Positions 32,542 through 41,954 of a stretch of 64,000 nt of DNA are shown piece by piece. The DNA is taken from assembly GCA_015179045.1 (NCBI GenBank), contig WHUZ01000022.1, positions 434,001 through 498,000 on the forward strand, given 5' to 3'. This stretch comes from Kalaharituber pfeilii. Its lineage: Eukaryota > Ascomycota > Pezizomycetes > Pezizales > Pezizaceae. The position numbers were made by a program, and so were the translations under genes. The notes beneath the pieces were generated by a model that did not search any database, was not told where the DNA came from, and was given only the letters and a program-made list of their open reading frames with translations. Position 1 is the stretch's first letter. Each line of letters starts with the position of its first letter.

Positions 32542-34587
32542 TTCCACAGGCTCCAGCTGGGAGCACGCAAGGGGAGGAATGCGATCCAGGCGATGGCGAG
32601 GGCGGTAACAAAGGTGCAGAGGTGCCTGCACAGGGGGGGGAGAGCAGCGTGGGTGACGGCGGATGTTAAAGGAGGCTTTAACATCGTGAGGAAGGAGGTG
32701 GTCCTGAGAAGGATTGAGGAGAGGGGGAGCGAGGGGGTGAGAAAGAAGCGGAGGTGGCTGGAGGAGTTTATGGGAGGCAGGGAGTTCGGAGTGTGGTGGG
32801 ACGGCGAGGAGAAAGGGAGGGCCAGGTCGAACGTGGGGGTTCCGCAAGGGTCACCACTGTCACCGGTCATCTTCCTCATCTTCATGGCACCCACCATTGA
32901 GAAGATGGAGAGAAGGCTGAGGGGGGTGGCGATGGGGGCGGAGGTAGAAGTGCCATCGTATGTTGACGACCTGGCAGCAACGATCCTAGACTGGCACGGG
33001 TACTGGGATATGGGGCGGCTCAGGGAGAAGGTGAAGGTGGCGATGGCGGAGGTGGCGGAGGAAGACCAGATCCCGCTGGAGGAGTCGAAGTGGGAGATGA
33101 TAACCTTCGGGGTGGGAAGGAGGTGGAAGAAAGAGGGGGAGATGCTAAAGTGGTTAGGGGTCATCTTCGATGAGAACTTGACCTTTGGCGCACATTGGCG
33201 AAACAGGCTGAGCCGAGCGCGGAGGCTGGCGGGGGCTCTCTCGGGACTGGGCAACCGGAACTGGGGGATGTCTCCACGCAGCTGGAGGCAAGCCTACACG
33301 GGGATGGTGAGGGCGGTTGCAATGTGGGGAAGCGAGATCGGGTGGAGGGGACAGAAGGAATGGAGGAAGGAGATGGAGAGTGTCCAGCTGCAGGTGTTGA
33401 AGAAGGCGGCTGGAGGAGGGAGAGGAGCGGGGATAGGAGGGGTGAGTGCGGTGTGTGGAGTGGAGGACGTGGAGACGGCCCTGGATGGCGCGCAAGCGAG
33501 GGCGATCGTCCGGGAGGTGGAGGCGCCGTCAGAGCTGGCGGAGCTTTGCACGGGCGACTTCGGAGGGAGTGAGGAGAGAGAGGAGGAGGCGAGAAACTGG
33601 AGAGACTGGGGGGTGCAGTGGGCGGTGGTCGAGAATGAGGGGTATGAAGCAGTGCTGGACCGCTGGCAAGGTCAGTGGGCGAGGTTCTCGGAGGAGGGGG
33701 AGGAGATCTCGTGGGGAGGGGGGTGTGAGAAGGTGGAGGTGGAAGTGGTGGAGAGGCGGAAAGGAGAAGTGGAGACGAGGGGGGAGTGGGAAGTCGCGAT
33801 CGGGGAAGCCGGAAGAAAAAGGGCAGTCCTTTTCTCCGACGGCAGCAAGATCGAGGACAGCAAGGTGGGAGCAGGGGTGTGGGGGAGGTCGGCAGCCGTG
33901 GCGGAGGTGGTGGGGAGAACGGCGACGGTGTTCGATGGGGAGGTGAGGGGAGTGAGAAAGGCGCTGGAGAGTGTGGAGGAGGAGGTCCCTGTACTGATCT
34001 GTTTAGATTCTGAGGCTGCCGTCATGGCGATCCAGAAGGCAGGCAGGGAGGGAAAGGGGAAAACCGAGGATGTGAGGAGAGTGGTGGATGCCGTTGCGAG
34101 GAGGAAGAAGAAGGGAGGAGATGCGAAGCTGATGTGGGTCAAGGCTCACATCGGAATCGCAGGAAATGAGAAGGCGGATGAGTGGGCGAAGAAGGGGACG
34201 GTGATGCAGGGGAAGGAGGTGGCCACCGGAAGTGGGGTGCGCCAGAGGGTGAAGGCGTGGAGGAAGGAGAAGAGAGGAGTGGAGGGCTTTGGAGGAGGAA
34301 AGGTCATGGAGTGGAATAGGATAGCAGTATCCAATTTCACTGCCTTGCGCCTGGAGAGAGGGAGGTGTGCGGTGTGGTTGAAGAGGATAGGGGCGGCTGA
34401 GTCGGATAAGTGGAGGTGCGGGGAGGTGCAAACCGGGGAGCACCTCGCTTTCCGATGCAGAAACCAGAAGAACCGTCCAGAAGGCTTTGAGAGGTGGGGC
34501 GACATGGAAAAGAATTGGAAGAGAAAGGCGGAGAATGGGGAGGAGTATGACGTTTTGGAGAATTTCTTCGCTGGGGTCCAGTTCTAG
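32542..34587 (+). CDS. Tad-like LINE ORF2 fragment (RT-RNase H), open
   Basis: The frame is open from the 5' truncation point to a TAG at 34585-34587, 681 codons with no internal ATG needed for the reading. RT motifs are ADVKGGFN (motif A Asp), NVGVPQGSPLSPVIF and VPSYVDDLA (YVDD). RNase H carries FSDGSK, FDGEVRG, LDSEAAV and AHIGIAGNEKADEWAKKG, so the expected acidic residues are present. The end has a CGEVQTGEHLAFRC knuckle. The endonuclease and first RT blocks are missing, so this copy cannot be autonomous. It probably came from an active source element elsewhere. Confidence 0.88.
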   Translation, partial: FHRLQLGARKGRNAIQAMARAVTKVQRCLHRGGRAAWVTADVKGGFNIVRKEVVLRRIEERGSEGVRKKRRWLEEFMGGREFGVWWDGEEKGRARSNVGVPQGSPLSPVIFLIFMAPTIEKMERRLRGVAMGAEVEVPSYVDDLAATILDWHGYWDMGRLREKVKVAMAEVAEEDQIPLEESKWEMITFGVGRRWKKEGEMLKWLGVIFDENLTFGAHWRNRLSRARRLAGALSGLGNRNWGMSPRSWRQAYTGMVRAVAMWGSEIGWRGQKEWRKEMESVQLQVLKKAAGGGRGAGIGGVSAVCGVEDVETALDGAQARAIVREVEAPSELAELCTGDFGGSEEREEEARNWRDWGVQWAVVENEGYEAVLDRWQGQWARFSEEGEEISWGGGCEKVEVEVVERRKGEVETRGEWEVAIGEAGRKRAVLFSDGSKIEDSKVGAGVWGRSAAVAEVVGRTATVFDGEVRGVRKALESVEEEVPVLICLDSEAAVMAIQKAGREGKGKTEDVRRVVDAVARRKKKGGDAKLMWVKAHIGIAGNEKADEWAKKGTVMQGKEVATGSGVRQRVKAWRKEKRGVEGFGGGKVMEWNRIAVSNFTALRLERGRCAVWLKRIGAAESDKWRCGEVQTGEHLAFRCRNQKNRPEGFERWGDMEKNWKRKAENGEEYDVLENFFAGVQF

Positions 34588-34743
34588 AAGGTAGGAGAAT
34601 GCGGGGTCAAGTTCTCGAAGCTAGGAGAGTGGGGGCGACGGCGCGTGGGGGCCATGTATGTAGAGAGTTAGTTTAGCCTGTCTCCGGGCTATGAGGGCTT
34701 GCCCAGGGACCCTGCCATGGCCAAGTGCTACAAGCGGGGTTAT

Positions 34744-34777
<34 letters not shown>
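32542..34777 (+). mobile_element. F2 LINE, 2.24 kb, youngest of the nest
   Basis: It is bounded by the perfect 17-bp duplication TGCTTCCACCCTTTCTC (32525-32541 and 34778-34794), inserted in the F3 LINE in opposite orientation. It is 5' truncated inside the RT domain but otherwise complete: ORF2 remainder, 3' UTR, terminal hairpin and a 25-28 A tail. Very GC-rich relative to its surroundings and free of stop codons, so it shows no RIP damage. Confidence 0.92.
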
Positions 34778-34796
34778 TGCTTCCACCCTTTCTCCT

Positions 34797-36771
34797 CTAA
34801 GTCCTCCCAGCACTGCCAGGTGACCATCTCCCACTCTGCTTCTTTCTCTTGGGCCGTTCTAGCTCGCCACACTCGAACACCACATGTTCTGCACTCCAAG
34901 CTGCTCCACAAGAACACCACACCTCCCCTCCACTGATTTCCTCCTCCACATGGCTCCGCCTTTCCCAGTCCGCAGCCAGATGTAGTTGGTGGGGGCCCTT
35001 CTGCACCACTTCACGAACTTGCCCTTCCCGAACCCAGCTCGCTCCCTCTCCTTCTTTCTCTTTCGAACTAACTCCTGGCGCAGACCGCCCTCAGTCGCCT
35101 GCCTCATGCACCTGGCCCCCTCTTTGGCCCTCTCATCTGCAATCTCATTGCCCTCTATCCCCACATGGCCCACGCAAGCCTCACAGCTCCAGGATCCCTC
35201 AAGTTCCGCCGCCTTTCTGCCACGAGCTCTACTACACGTGCCAGGTCTGCAGTCCCCGCTTTTCCGGTTTTCCCTGCTGTCTTAACTGCGCTGATTGCTG
35301 CCTGAGAGTCTGCAAGCAGTAACACTTTCGCCCTGCCATCCACCGCCTCGAGGGCCCCTCTCATGCCTGCAACCTCTCCATCCCATACCGTCGCCTTGGT
35401 GCCGACCCACCGGGACCCTTCTGATTCCCCTGCCACTACCTGTTTCCAGCACCATCCACCTCCAACCCCTCCTTCCTCACTGCGACTACCATCTGTGAAT
35501 ATGGCTACGGAATCGCCCTTGGCCTTGCTGATAGCCTTTTCCCACTTGGCTGGAGTATCCTCCTTACCCAGCTTAAGGTCAGTGACCTCGATTTCTGTTC
35601 CAAGTGGTTGGACTTCCTGCCCCCAGGACACTTTCTCATCCCCATCAACCTCAATTGTGCTGGCAATCTTAACTGCTACTGACTCGAAGCCATCATTTTT
35701 CACTGTGGCGTATGCTAGGCTGAAGTCTCTCCAGTCTCTTCCCTTCTCCCCTTCTCGGTCTGGGTCTGCGGTTTCAACCCCTCTGAAGCTCTCAGGCCAT
35801 AGATCACCTACCCCTGTAGGGTCTCTTATTGACCTTAGAGCATGCCCTGCCATGGCGAACAGCTGCATGCGGGGTCACGTGATTAATAAAAAAAAAAAAA
35901 AAAAGACCTTAGAGCATATCTTGCTTGGCTCTGATCCAGGATTGTGCCCACACTCTCAACGCCTGCAATTGCCTCCATCTTCCCTCTCGCTGCTCCTTGC
36001 ACCGCCCCTGTACACTTACGAAGGGCCTGATACTGAAGCCTCTCGAACTCCTCTCTCCAATGCTTCTGGCCTCTCCACCCAATCTCTGACCCCCACAGTG
36101 CCACTGCCCTTACCATGCCTGTGTATACCTTTCTCCATGAGAGCGGGCTCATGCCCCATTGTGAGTTGCCTAACCCAGACAAGACGCCCAGGAGCTTCCT
36201 GGCTTTCTCAATCCTGCTTTTCCAGTGATGATCGAAGTCGAGACTCGAGAGTGCTATTGCAGATCACTCCTAACCACTTGCACTTCTCAACATCTGCCCT
36301 CCTCTTGGTCTTCTCACCAATAACTAGGACCTCCTCCTTTGAGGTCTCCAGTGGTAGGCCGTAGGTCTCAGCAACCTCCCTGACTACTCCTGCAATTCTC
36401 TCCCCATTTCTCCTCATATCCTTTCCTCCTCCCCAGTCCAGAATGACGCAGTTCATGTCATCCACAAATGAGGGCAGCTCTACTTCGCAATCTCTCACTA
36501 CTGCGGCTACCTTTGTCTCCATCTCTTCCAGAATTGGTGCCATGTAGAGTAGGAACATGACTGGGGATAAAGGCGAGCCTTGCGGTACACCTACGTTCGA
36601 CCTGCCGTTGCCTCTCACCTGTCCATCCCATTCTACCTCAAACTCCCGCTCCCGGAAGAAGGTCTCCAGCCAGGGCAGCCATTTCTCGGCCATAGAACCC
36701 TGCATACGGTTCTTGACCACATCCCATCGTGTGTTCCCAAAGCCTCCCCTGACATCCTCCATGATCCACAC
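34797..36771 (-). pseudogene. F3 LINE ORF2 remnant: RT, RNase H, zinc knuckle
   Basis: In order: RT motifs EDVRGGFGNTRWD, NVGVPQGSPLSPVMF and LPSFVDDMNCV (FVDD active site); then GLGNSQWGMSPLSWRKVYTG; then RNase H with FTDGSR, WDGEVAG, LADSQAA and GIEGNEIADERAKEG; then a C-terminal CSCGAAWSAEHVVFEC knuckle. At least three frameshifts (near 36200, 35160 and 35000) and the tail insertion at 35844-35904 break the frame. The endonuclease domain is absent because of 5' truncation. Confidence 0.85.
35844..35904 (+). mobile_element. Tail-only LINE insertion, F2-type hairpin
   Basis: The unit reads GCCCTGCCATGGCGAACAGC, then GCGGGGTCACGTGATTAAT and poly-A. A perfect 13-bp duplication GACCTTAGAGCAT lies at 35831-35843 and 35905-35917. 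It sits in the RNase H-RT linker of the F3 LINE. Confidence 0.92.
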
Positions 36772-37028
36772 TGCCCTTCTTCAGTCTGTCAATCGCCACT
36801 TGTGAGTCCGAAATAATTAGGATCACCTCATAACCATTCTCCAGGGCCTTGGTCATAGCTATCAGTTCGGCATCATTAGCTGTGGCCCTTATCCCCAGGT
36901 AGGTGGATTCCATCCTGCCCGGAACTTCTCGGGGCAGTCACATTCTGACTGCGGCTCTCGGACCGTATCAGACGATAAACTTTCACGCCAATATGAGCGG
37001 GTAAGGGGGTATGGCCGACCATTGCTCA

Positions 37029-37394
37029 TAGTGAGCGGCACGAGCCGAGCCAGCTCGAGCTCAAACGAGCCAAGATCATGCTTGTGTTTTTCTTGACAGC
37101 TCGCTAAAATGCTTAGCCAGTGCAACGTTTCATAAACTGTAAATACCTACTATAGTAACAATTAGAGACTTGGAGCTCATTCTGACCTAACAACAACTTC
37201 GAAATGCACAATTTAGCTGATAGTAGTGAGAAACATGAAAATTTAGCTTGGTTTAGTTTAGTTTGTCAATATTATGATCCAGGCTCGAGCTCATGCCACG
37301 CCAGCTCGAGCCAGCTCGAGCCGAGCTCACTTACTCACGAGCTGGCTCGAGCTCACCCTCCAGCTCGGCTCGAGCTAGCTCGTGCCGCTCACTA
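37029..37394. mobile_element. Non-autonomous hAT element, GAGCTCG family
   Basis: The ends are TAGTGAGCGGCACGAGC and its complement GCTCGTGCCGCTCACTA. Both arms are rich in GCTCGAGC/GAGCTCG. ATTGCTCA precedes it and ATTTGCTCA lies 2 nt after it, so the target duplication is probable but not exact. The middle is AT-rich without a transposase. It shares ends with 48874-49165 and with the right end of the hAT element at 1-1919. Confidence 0.8.
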
Positions 37395-37928
37395 AAATTT
37401 GCTCACCAGCCATGGGTCCTCTGCTGGGAGGTCACTGGGCAATTCACCTCAAAGGGATATCTCAGTTGTACTGCGTGTGCCCAATTGAGTGTATCTGCAA
37501 GTGCGAATGTACAAGCAAGGCAAGAACAACTGATGTTTGTATGTATTAAATATAGTAGAAGGTGATCAATAAGAACAGAAATGCAAGCTATATAAAGAAT
37601 AAGTGAAAGCAAAGGAGAACTGAAGACAGGAATAAAGAACTAAACCACAGAATAGAAGAACTAGATGTGTAGGAAGGAACTGGATGTTGAGAACGAAGAG
37701 CTGTACAGGATCACCACCTCTTATACCACTGGCTGACCAAATATCCATTTGTAATCATACTTCCTTCCAGCCTTACCCTCATTCCCAGTATTCGCTTAGT
37801 GTACAACCCTTAGACCTGCATCTTCCTTGAGCCCAGCGCCAGCATGGTTATAGCAGTTAGGCACCGCCGCCTACCACACCATGACACTCAGCACAGGTAA
37901 CATTGTTGGACATGTAGATCGGTTGTTG
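37395..37928. other. Intergenic, no feature recognised
   Basis: Nothing recognisable between the hAT element and the half-LINE. Confidence 0.35.
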
Positions 37929-37936
37929 GTTTCGAG

Positions 37937-38615
37937 TTTTTTTTTTTTTTTTTTTCATGATCACGTAACCCTACATAGAGGCTCTCACCCTATGGCTGGA
38001 CTCCTTTATGACCTGGAGGCAGGTTTGTGACACCGGACTGTGGGCCGGAACACCCATGCTACTTATCTATCTACATGACTTCACCGTGGCTGCTGATGAA
38101 CAAATGCAGACAGACAGTGGATCAAGTGCAATAATACATACAAATGGATTCTTAATCAGTCTCCATTGCATCCTCCCCAGTCCTACCCACCCGCTTTCCT
38201 TTGTCTTACCTTCCCCTATCCCACTCATATGCATCCCATCTGTACTTCCTACCTCTGATACGTAGAGTCTCTGGTATTTGACTAGTCCTACCTGCCCCCT
38301 CCAGGTAAACAACAACAGAACTAGTCACCTTCCCTCCCTCCTCTCTTGCTTCAACAGCCACCGAGCTCCAGCGATTTTTGTGCCCAGTTCATTATCCACC
38401 TCCAACCACTTCTGAACATTCCCCAGTCACTTGGTCACTGCTATCCCATGAACTACTATTGCTCAAGTTGCAGGTCATAGTTGCAGCTTATTTGGTAAAA
38501 GGGGCTTGCTCTTTGCAGTAGAAGTGGCCCTGGAGGCGATGGTCTTTCCTTTGGCACGGGCAGGTGGGTTTCTCTTCTTAACGCTGGGTGGGGTAGAAGG
38601 GTCGTTTCGAAATTG
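37937..38615 (-). mobile_element. Second half-LINE: ORF1 remnant joined to a LINE tail
   Basis: About 20 T, an F3-like tail (CCATAGGGTGAGAGCCTC on the minus strand), about 480 nt, then an ORF1-like frame beginning MSQFRNDPSTPPSVKKRNPP near 38620. A later block, VVVYLEGAGRTSQ, matches the corresponding part of the element at 23443-24330. Spacing from tail to conserved block is similar in both copies, and blocks between them also align. Stops break the frame. Confidence 0.6.
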
Positions 38616-38621
38616 TGACAT

Positions 38622-39400
38622 CTACTCACTAGTAACGTAAGATTTATAGAGGCTGACTACCACAATATATAGGCCATGCGGTGAGCCGCATTATAGCTTC
38701 AATACAAGATCACTTAGTTAAGTAAAAAAAAGAAAAAAAGAAAATAGACCTGAAGTAACAAGCTGATGAGGAAACAAAAAGTAAAATCTTACTGCCAATT
38801 TGGTTTTTTGGATATAGCATGACAACAACGTTTTTTTTCTTCATGTGCTCATGTGCACCCCTGCTGGACTATGTAACAAGAGCTTAGTCACTACCTATGA
38901 GCTTAGTCACTAGTCTACCTACGAGCTTAGTCACTACCTACAAAGTCTGCATCAGAAACAATGAGCTCAATTAACAGCCATGGCAGGTCCCTCTGGACAG
39001 TATGACTTCGAAAGCAAGCCTACCTTGAGTGAGACTGCTGACAGCTCCAATAGCTAGCCTACATTGAGCAGCACTGTGAAGCTAATTTTGACGACTGTAG
39101 GAGTGCAGTCGAAAGCGATTTTTTGTAGATAGCGTAGATTAGTCATTATTTAATAAATTCGTGATTGGCTGCATATTGGCATTTCTGAGAGCTCAGAGCT
39201 AGTGTCAAGCACGATAAGCGCAAGTGCTGAAATAGGCAATCCTATTATGCTATAGGCAAGCACTAGAATATACAGTACGTTCTGGGCCTGGGCTAGAATA
39301 CCCAGTGCCTTGTGGACGCCCACCTTATGTTAGGTACGTAAACTAATTAAATACTAGTACTATACCCTTCCTCTGTATCAGGACGACCAACACCACCTCC
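38622..39400. other. Intergenic, no feature recognised
   Basis: Includes three short direct repeats of GAGCTTAGTCACTA-type sequence near 38881-38935. No gene recognised. Confidence 0.35.
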
Positions 39401-39413
39401 ACAACTTCCCTGA

Positions 39414-39472
39414 TTTTTTTTCTTTTTTTCTTAATATCATTACTCGCGTGCCGCCCAGTGGGCTATGGCGAG
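39414..39472 (-). mobile_element. Tail-only LINE insertion, F1-type hairpin
   Basis: A T-rich tract is followed by a unit that on the minus strand begins exactly CTCGCCATAGCCCACTGG, the foot of the F1 stem. The flanks are ACAACTTCCCTGA (39401-39413) and ACAAATTCCCTGA (39473-39485), a 13-bp duplication with one mismatch. Confidence 0.88.
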
Positions 39473-39485
39473 ACAAATTCCCTGA

Positions 39486-39516
39486 TTTTTTTTTTTTTTT
39501 TTTTTATTTCATTAAT
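39486..39516 (-). mobile_element. Smallest LINE tail: 11 nt plus poly-A
   Basis: About 20 T are followed by ATTTCATTAAT, the complement of the last bases of the F1 LINE at 45811-45822 (ATTAATGAAAT before poly-A). A perfect 13-bp duplication ACAAATTCCCTGA is at 39473-39485 and 39517-39529. It shares its target with the preceding insertion. Confidence 0.8.
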
Positions 39517-39648
39517 ACAAATTCCCTGAGTCAGTCCACCTCCCCTTCGGTGGTAGACACCTTTTCCTACTGGCACTGGCTTGTCATGCTATCAAATCAC
39601 ACCAATACGATTTAAATAGTATGGCGCCTGGGCTCAATTTGACACCGC

Positions 39649-39682
39649 AAGTCAGTATTTGAGTTAACTCGTATACTGACTT
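39649..39682. repeat. 34-nt near-perfect palindrome
   Basis: AAGTCAGTAT and ATACTGACTT enclose GAGTTAACTC, itself a perfect palindrome. Only the tt/gt spacers break the symmetry. It lies just outside the TIR element at 39785. Confidence 0.8.
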
Positions 39683-39784
39683 AACAAATCGGTGTCTGCC
39701 GGGGTGTGAAATCGAACCGGAAGGCAAGTCGGTTTCTTGAAAATGGCCGAGTTGGACTGAATTAACCGACTTGGAAAGCGAGCC

Positions 39785-40582
39785 CACTGTGGTGCAAGGT
39801 TTGTATGCAAAACTTGAGTTATTCCCATGGCAGGTGTCATAACTTGGTTTCACCTACATAAATTTTCCTGCATTGACGCCAGCACAGGTGTCAAGGGGAT
39901 CTTGCGAACTAGTCCCAATACCTTTTCGGGTGTCACTGTGAATCATACTGCACTGACCCCCAACACTGCTATAGTGACACCAAAATGCAGCATCAGATAT
40001 ACACCTCAGTTTACACTCTAGATTTTAAGAACTCTTGTGACACCTGATACCAGCATACTAAGTATAGTACACCATACACAGGTATAATACTAATGATATT
40101 CTGAAAGAGTGTACTTGAAATACCTGCCTATGGAGTCATGACTTGAAACTGCCTGGCAGACTAAATATGGCACAGTTTCAACTGTATACACATGCAGAAA
40201 ACACAAACCCTTCCATAATTTTTTTTTGTGTCAACAGGTTTGAATTTTGTAGCTCAAGTTTATGCTCGCATGTATTTCCCAGTGTTATAGTAGCAGTGTT
40301 AAGTCCTGTAATGAAGTTGAAGGAACTTGGCCTGCTCTTTGCAAATTGATTCGACTCTTCAATGTGATATTACTGCGGTGTCGTAACGCTCCAAAAGAAT
40401 GTCACAGCTGGGTGTCACGTTTCTGATCAGCGGAATTGCACACCCGGCTGCGGTGTAAGTTACAGCACCTTTCGGGTGTACCTGGACACCATTTCAGGTG
40501 TCCTCATACAAAAAGATGACACCCGCGAGATTGACGCCCCGCCAGGGTGTAGTGACTATACCCGACACTTTGCACCACAGTG
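39785..40582. mobile_element. TIR element with subterminal GGTGTCA repeats
   Basis: The left end CACTGTGGTGCAAGG is answered by CTTTGCACCACAGTG ending at 40582. Between them at least ten copies of GGTGTCA or TGACACC occur in both orientations, most densely near the two ends, as with subterminal transposase-binding repeats of hAT/En-Spm-type elements. No transposase frame. No clean target duplication was found. Confidence 0.6.
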
Positions 40583-40603
40583 TGTCATTACTGAGGTGTG
40601 GCG

Positions 40604-40909
40604 CTACTTGTTGTGCCAGGTTAGTCTGAACTTCATTGGTTGGAGGAAGTCGTTCATGAATGCTGCTACGCTATTGCTCTGTTCCTTCACCCATGCTACT
40701 ACTCTCTCTTGCCTGATGTAGCTGAAGGTGGGCTTGGCGTCGTCTCCTACCAGTGCGACCCACTTCCCATTCTTCAGTCGCTTTCGAACTTCCTTCAGGG
40801 TCTGGTGCTGGAGGTCTTCTGCAGGTCTTCTGCACCTCTGTATGGCCTGCCCCCCCAGTTGTGCCTCATGGAACAGTGAGTTTTTAGCTTGCAGGACGTC
40901 GGCAACCAC
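40604..40909 (-). CDS. Hypothetical protein fragment
   Basis: A 101-codon frame contains LKEVRKRLKNGKWVALVGDD and FSYIRQERVVAWVKEQSNSV, which look like real protein rather than a shadow frame. I do not recognise the family. It may be a remnant of a larger gene or transposon whose upstream part has decayed. Confidence 0.25.
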   Translation of the reverse strand: MVADVLQAKNSLFHEAQLGGQAIQRCRRPAEDLQHQTLKEVRKRLKNGKWVALVGDDAKPTFSYIRQERVVAWVKEQSNSVAAFMNDFLQPMKFRLTWHNK

Positions 40910-41034
40910 TTTTTGTCCTCATTTGGCTGTGATGTTTAGGTAATCTTATTTACATATGGTGACTCAAAAGTATATCCTAGAATATGGTTATGTATTATAT
41001 TCCAGTATATGTGACCCCCATGTGCTACAGAGTG

Positions 41035-41103
41035 CCCTGCCATGGCGAACAGCTGCGCCAAGCGGGGTTACGTGAAATTGTAAAAAAAGAGAAAAAAAAA
41101 AAG
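41035..41103 (+). mobile_element. Tail-only LINE insertion, F2-type hairpin
   Basis: The unit begins CCCTGCCATGGCGAACAGC, the first base of the terminal stem, and ends in an A-tract with one G. The 13-bp duplication GTGCTACAGAGTG / GTGCTACAAAGTG (one mismatch) lies at 41022-41034 and 41104-41116. Confidence 0.9.
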
Positions 41104-41116
41104 GTGCTACAAAGTG

Positions 41117-41954
41117 GGAAAAGAAAGTGTGGAAAATAATTTACTATGTTTTTCTCATGCTCTGACTTTGATTTGAGACCACTTGAGTGTTATTTCATTC
41201 ACAGCAGCTCTGTACATAGGTTAATGGATTTGATCGGTTCCCGGTGATGATCGTTTCTAGGTGAAGCACTTTATATTTAGTTCTTGGTGCTAATTAATTT
41301 GAAGTTGGAAATATGCCCATTCAGATTTTCGTGAACAGCTAGTATGCTCAAGAGCTATGGGCTGCTTAGTCAACATTTATGGTTGTCGACCAAGCCGCCC
41401 AAGATTTAATTCACGTGCATAGCGAAAGCGTACTCACGATCACTCGCGACTTTGCAGGATGCACTGGCATTAGGACTGACACTGTGGACAGGCAGGAAGT
41501 ATACGATAATACTATGTCTGCATGTACGAGAGGACTGGATCTGAGACTCAGTGGACTATCAACGGCTGGACAGCAGCAAGGTAAAATAAAGCAATCAAAT
41601 CATATAATGTAGCATATAGGCAATAGCATATCAAGCCAGTAAACAAGCGAGCAAGCGAGTGAGGGAAGTGAGAAAGAAAAGGCATAAACTAATCACTATC
41701 CCACCACACCAGCAGTATAACAACTCGATCAAAACAGATATCAACCACAGTATATTAGCAGGAAGGTTTTCACGCCGTAAATTTCCTTTCCTGCAAGATA
41801 TAAATCAAAATAACTACGAATAGTATCCTGCAAAACCCTCCTCAATAACTCTCTGAATAATCACTCCCTCCAGATGATTAACCTCCAACACCTCCTTTTT
41901 ACAAAGTTACGTCCTCTCTTCCACAGACACTTCATTCTCAACTCCTTCCACACC
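41117..41954. other. Intergenic, no feature recognised
   Basis: Nothing recognised apart from short frames. Confidence 0.35.

Larger units (their letters stand above)
32306..36775 (-). mobile_element. F3 LINE, ~2.1 kb, nested in F1 and itself split
   Basis: The poly-T starts at 32306; the F3 tail and 3' UTR (CCTGCCATAGGCTGGTAGCC on the minus strand) follow. The body continues after LINE F2 at 34778 and ends at 36775. The target duplication CTTCTTCAGTCTGTC is at 32291-32305 and 36776-36790. Two younger insertions split it: the F2 LINE 32542-34777 (17-bp duplication TGCTTCCACCCTTTCTC) and a tail-only unit 35844-35904. The copy is 5' truncated within the RT domain. Confidence 0.88.
31625..36930 (-). 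mobile_element. F1 LINE fragment (outer element of the nest)
   Basis: From the left: a T-tract, the F1 tail (minus strand CTCGTCATAGCCCACAGGGC), 3' UTR, then RNase H pieces. MAIMWVK lies on the left of the nested F3 LINE, and STYLGIRATANDAELIAMTK...IISDSQVAIDRLK on the right (36776-36913). The two halves join across the 15-bp duplication CTTCTTCAGTCTGTC. The frame has stops, so it is a relic. The 5' end near 36930 is approximate and no target duplication was found. The closest relative in the window is the open copy at 44691-45840. Confidence 0.75.

Noticed and set aside
33154..34443. Long minus-strand and alternative plus-strand frames within the F2 LINE
   Set aside because: High GC removes stop codons in all frames; only the frame with RT and RNase H motifs is coding.
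37929..38611. Target duplication GTTTCGA around the second half-LINE
   Set aside because: The right copy lies inside the ORF1-like start (MSQFRND), so it is probably not the element border; seven bases match by chance.
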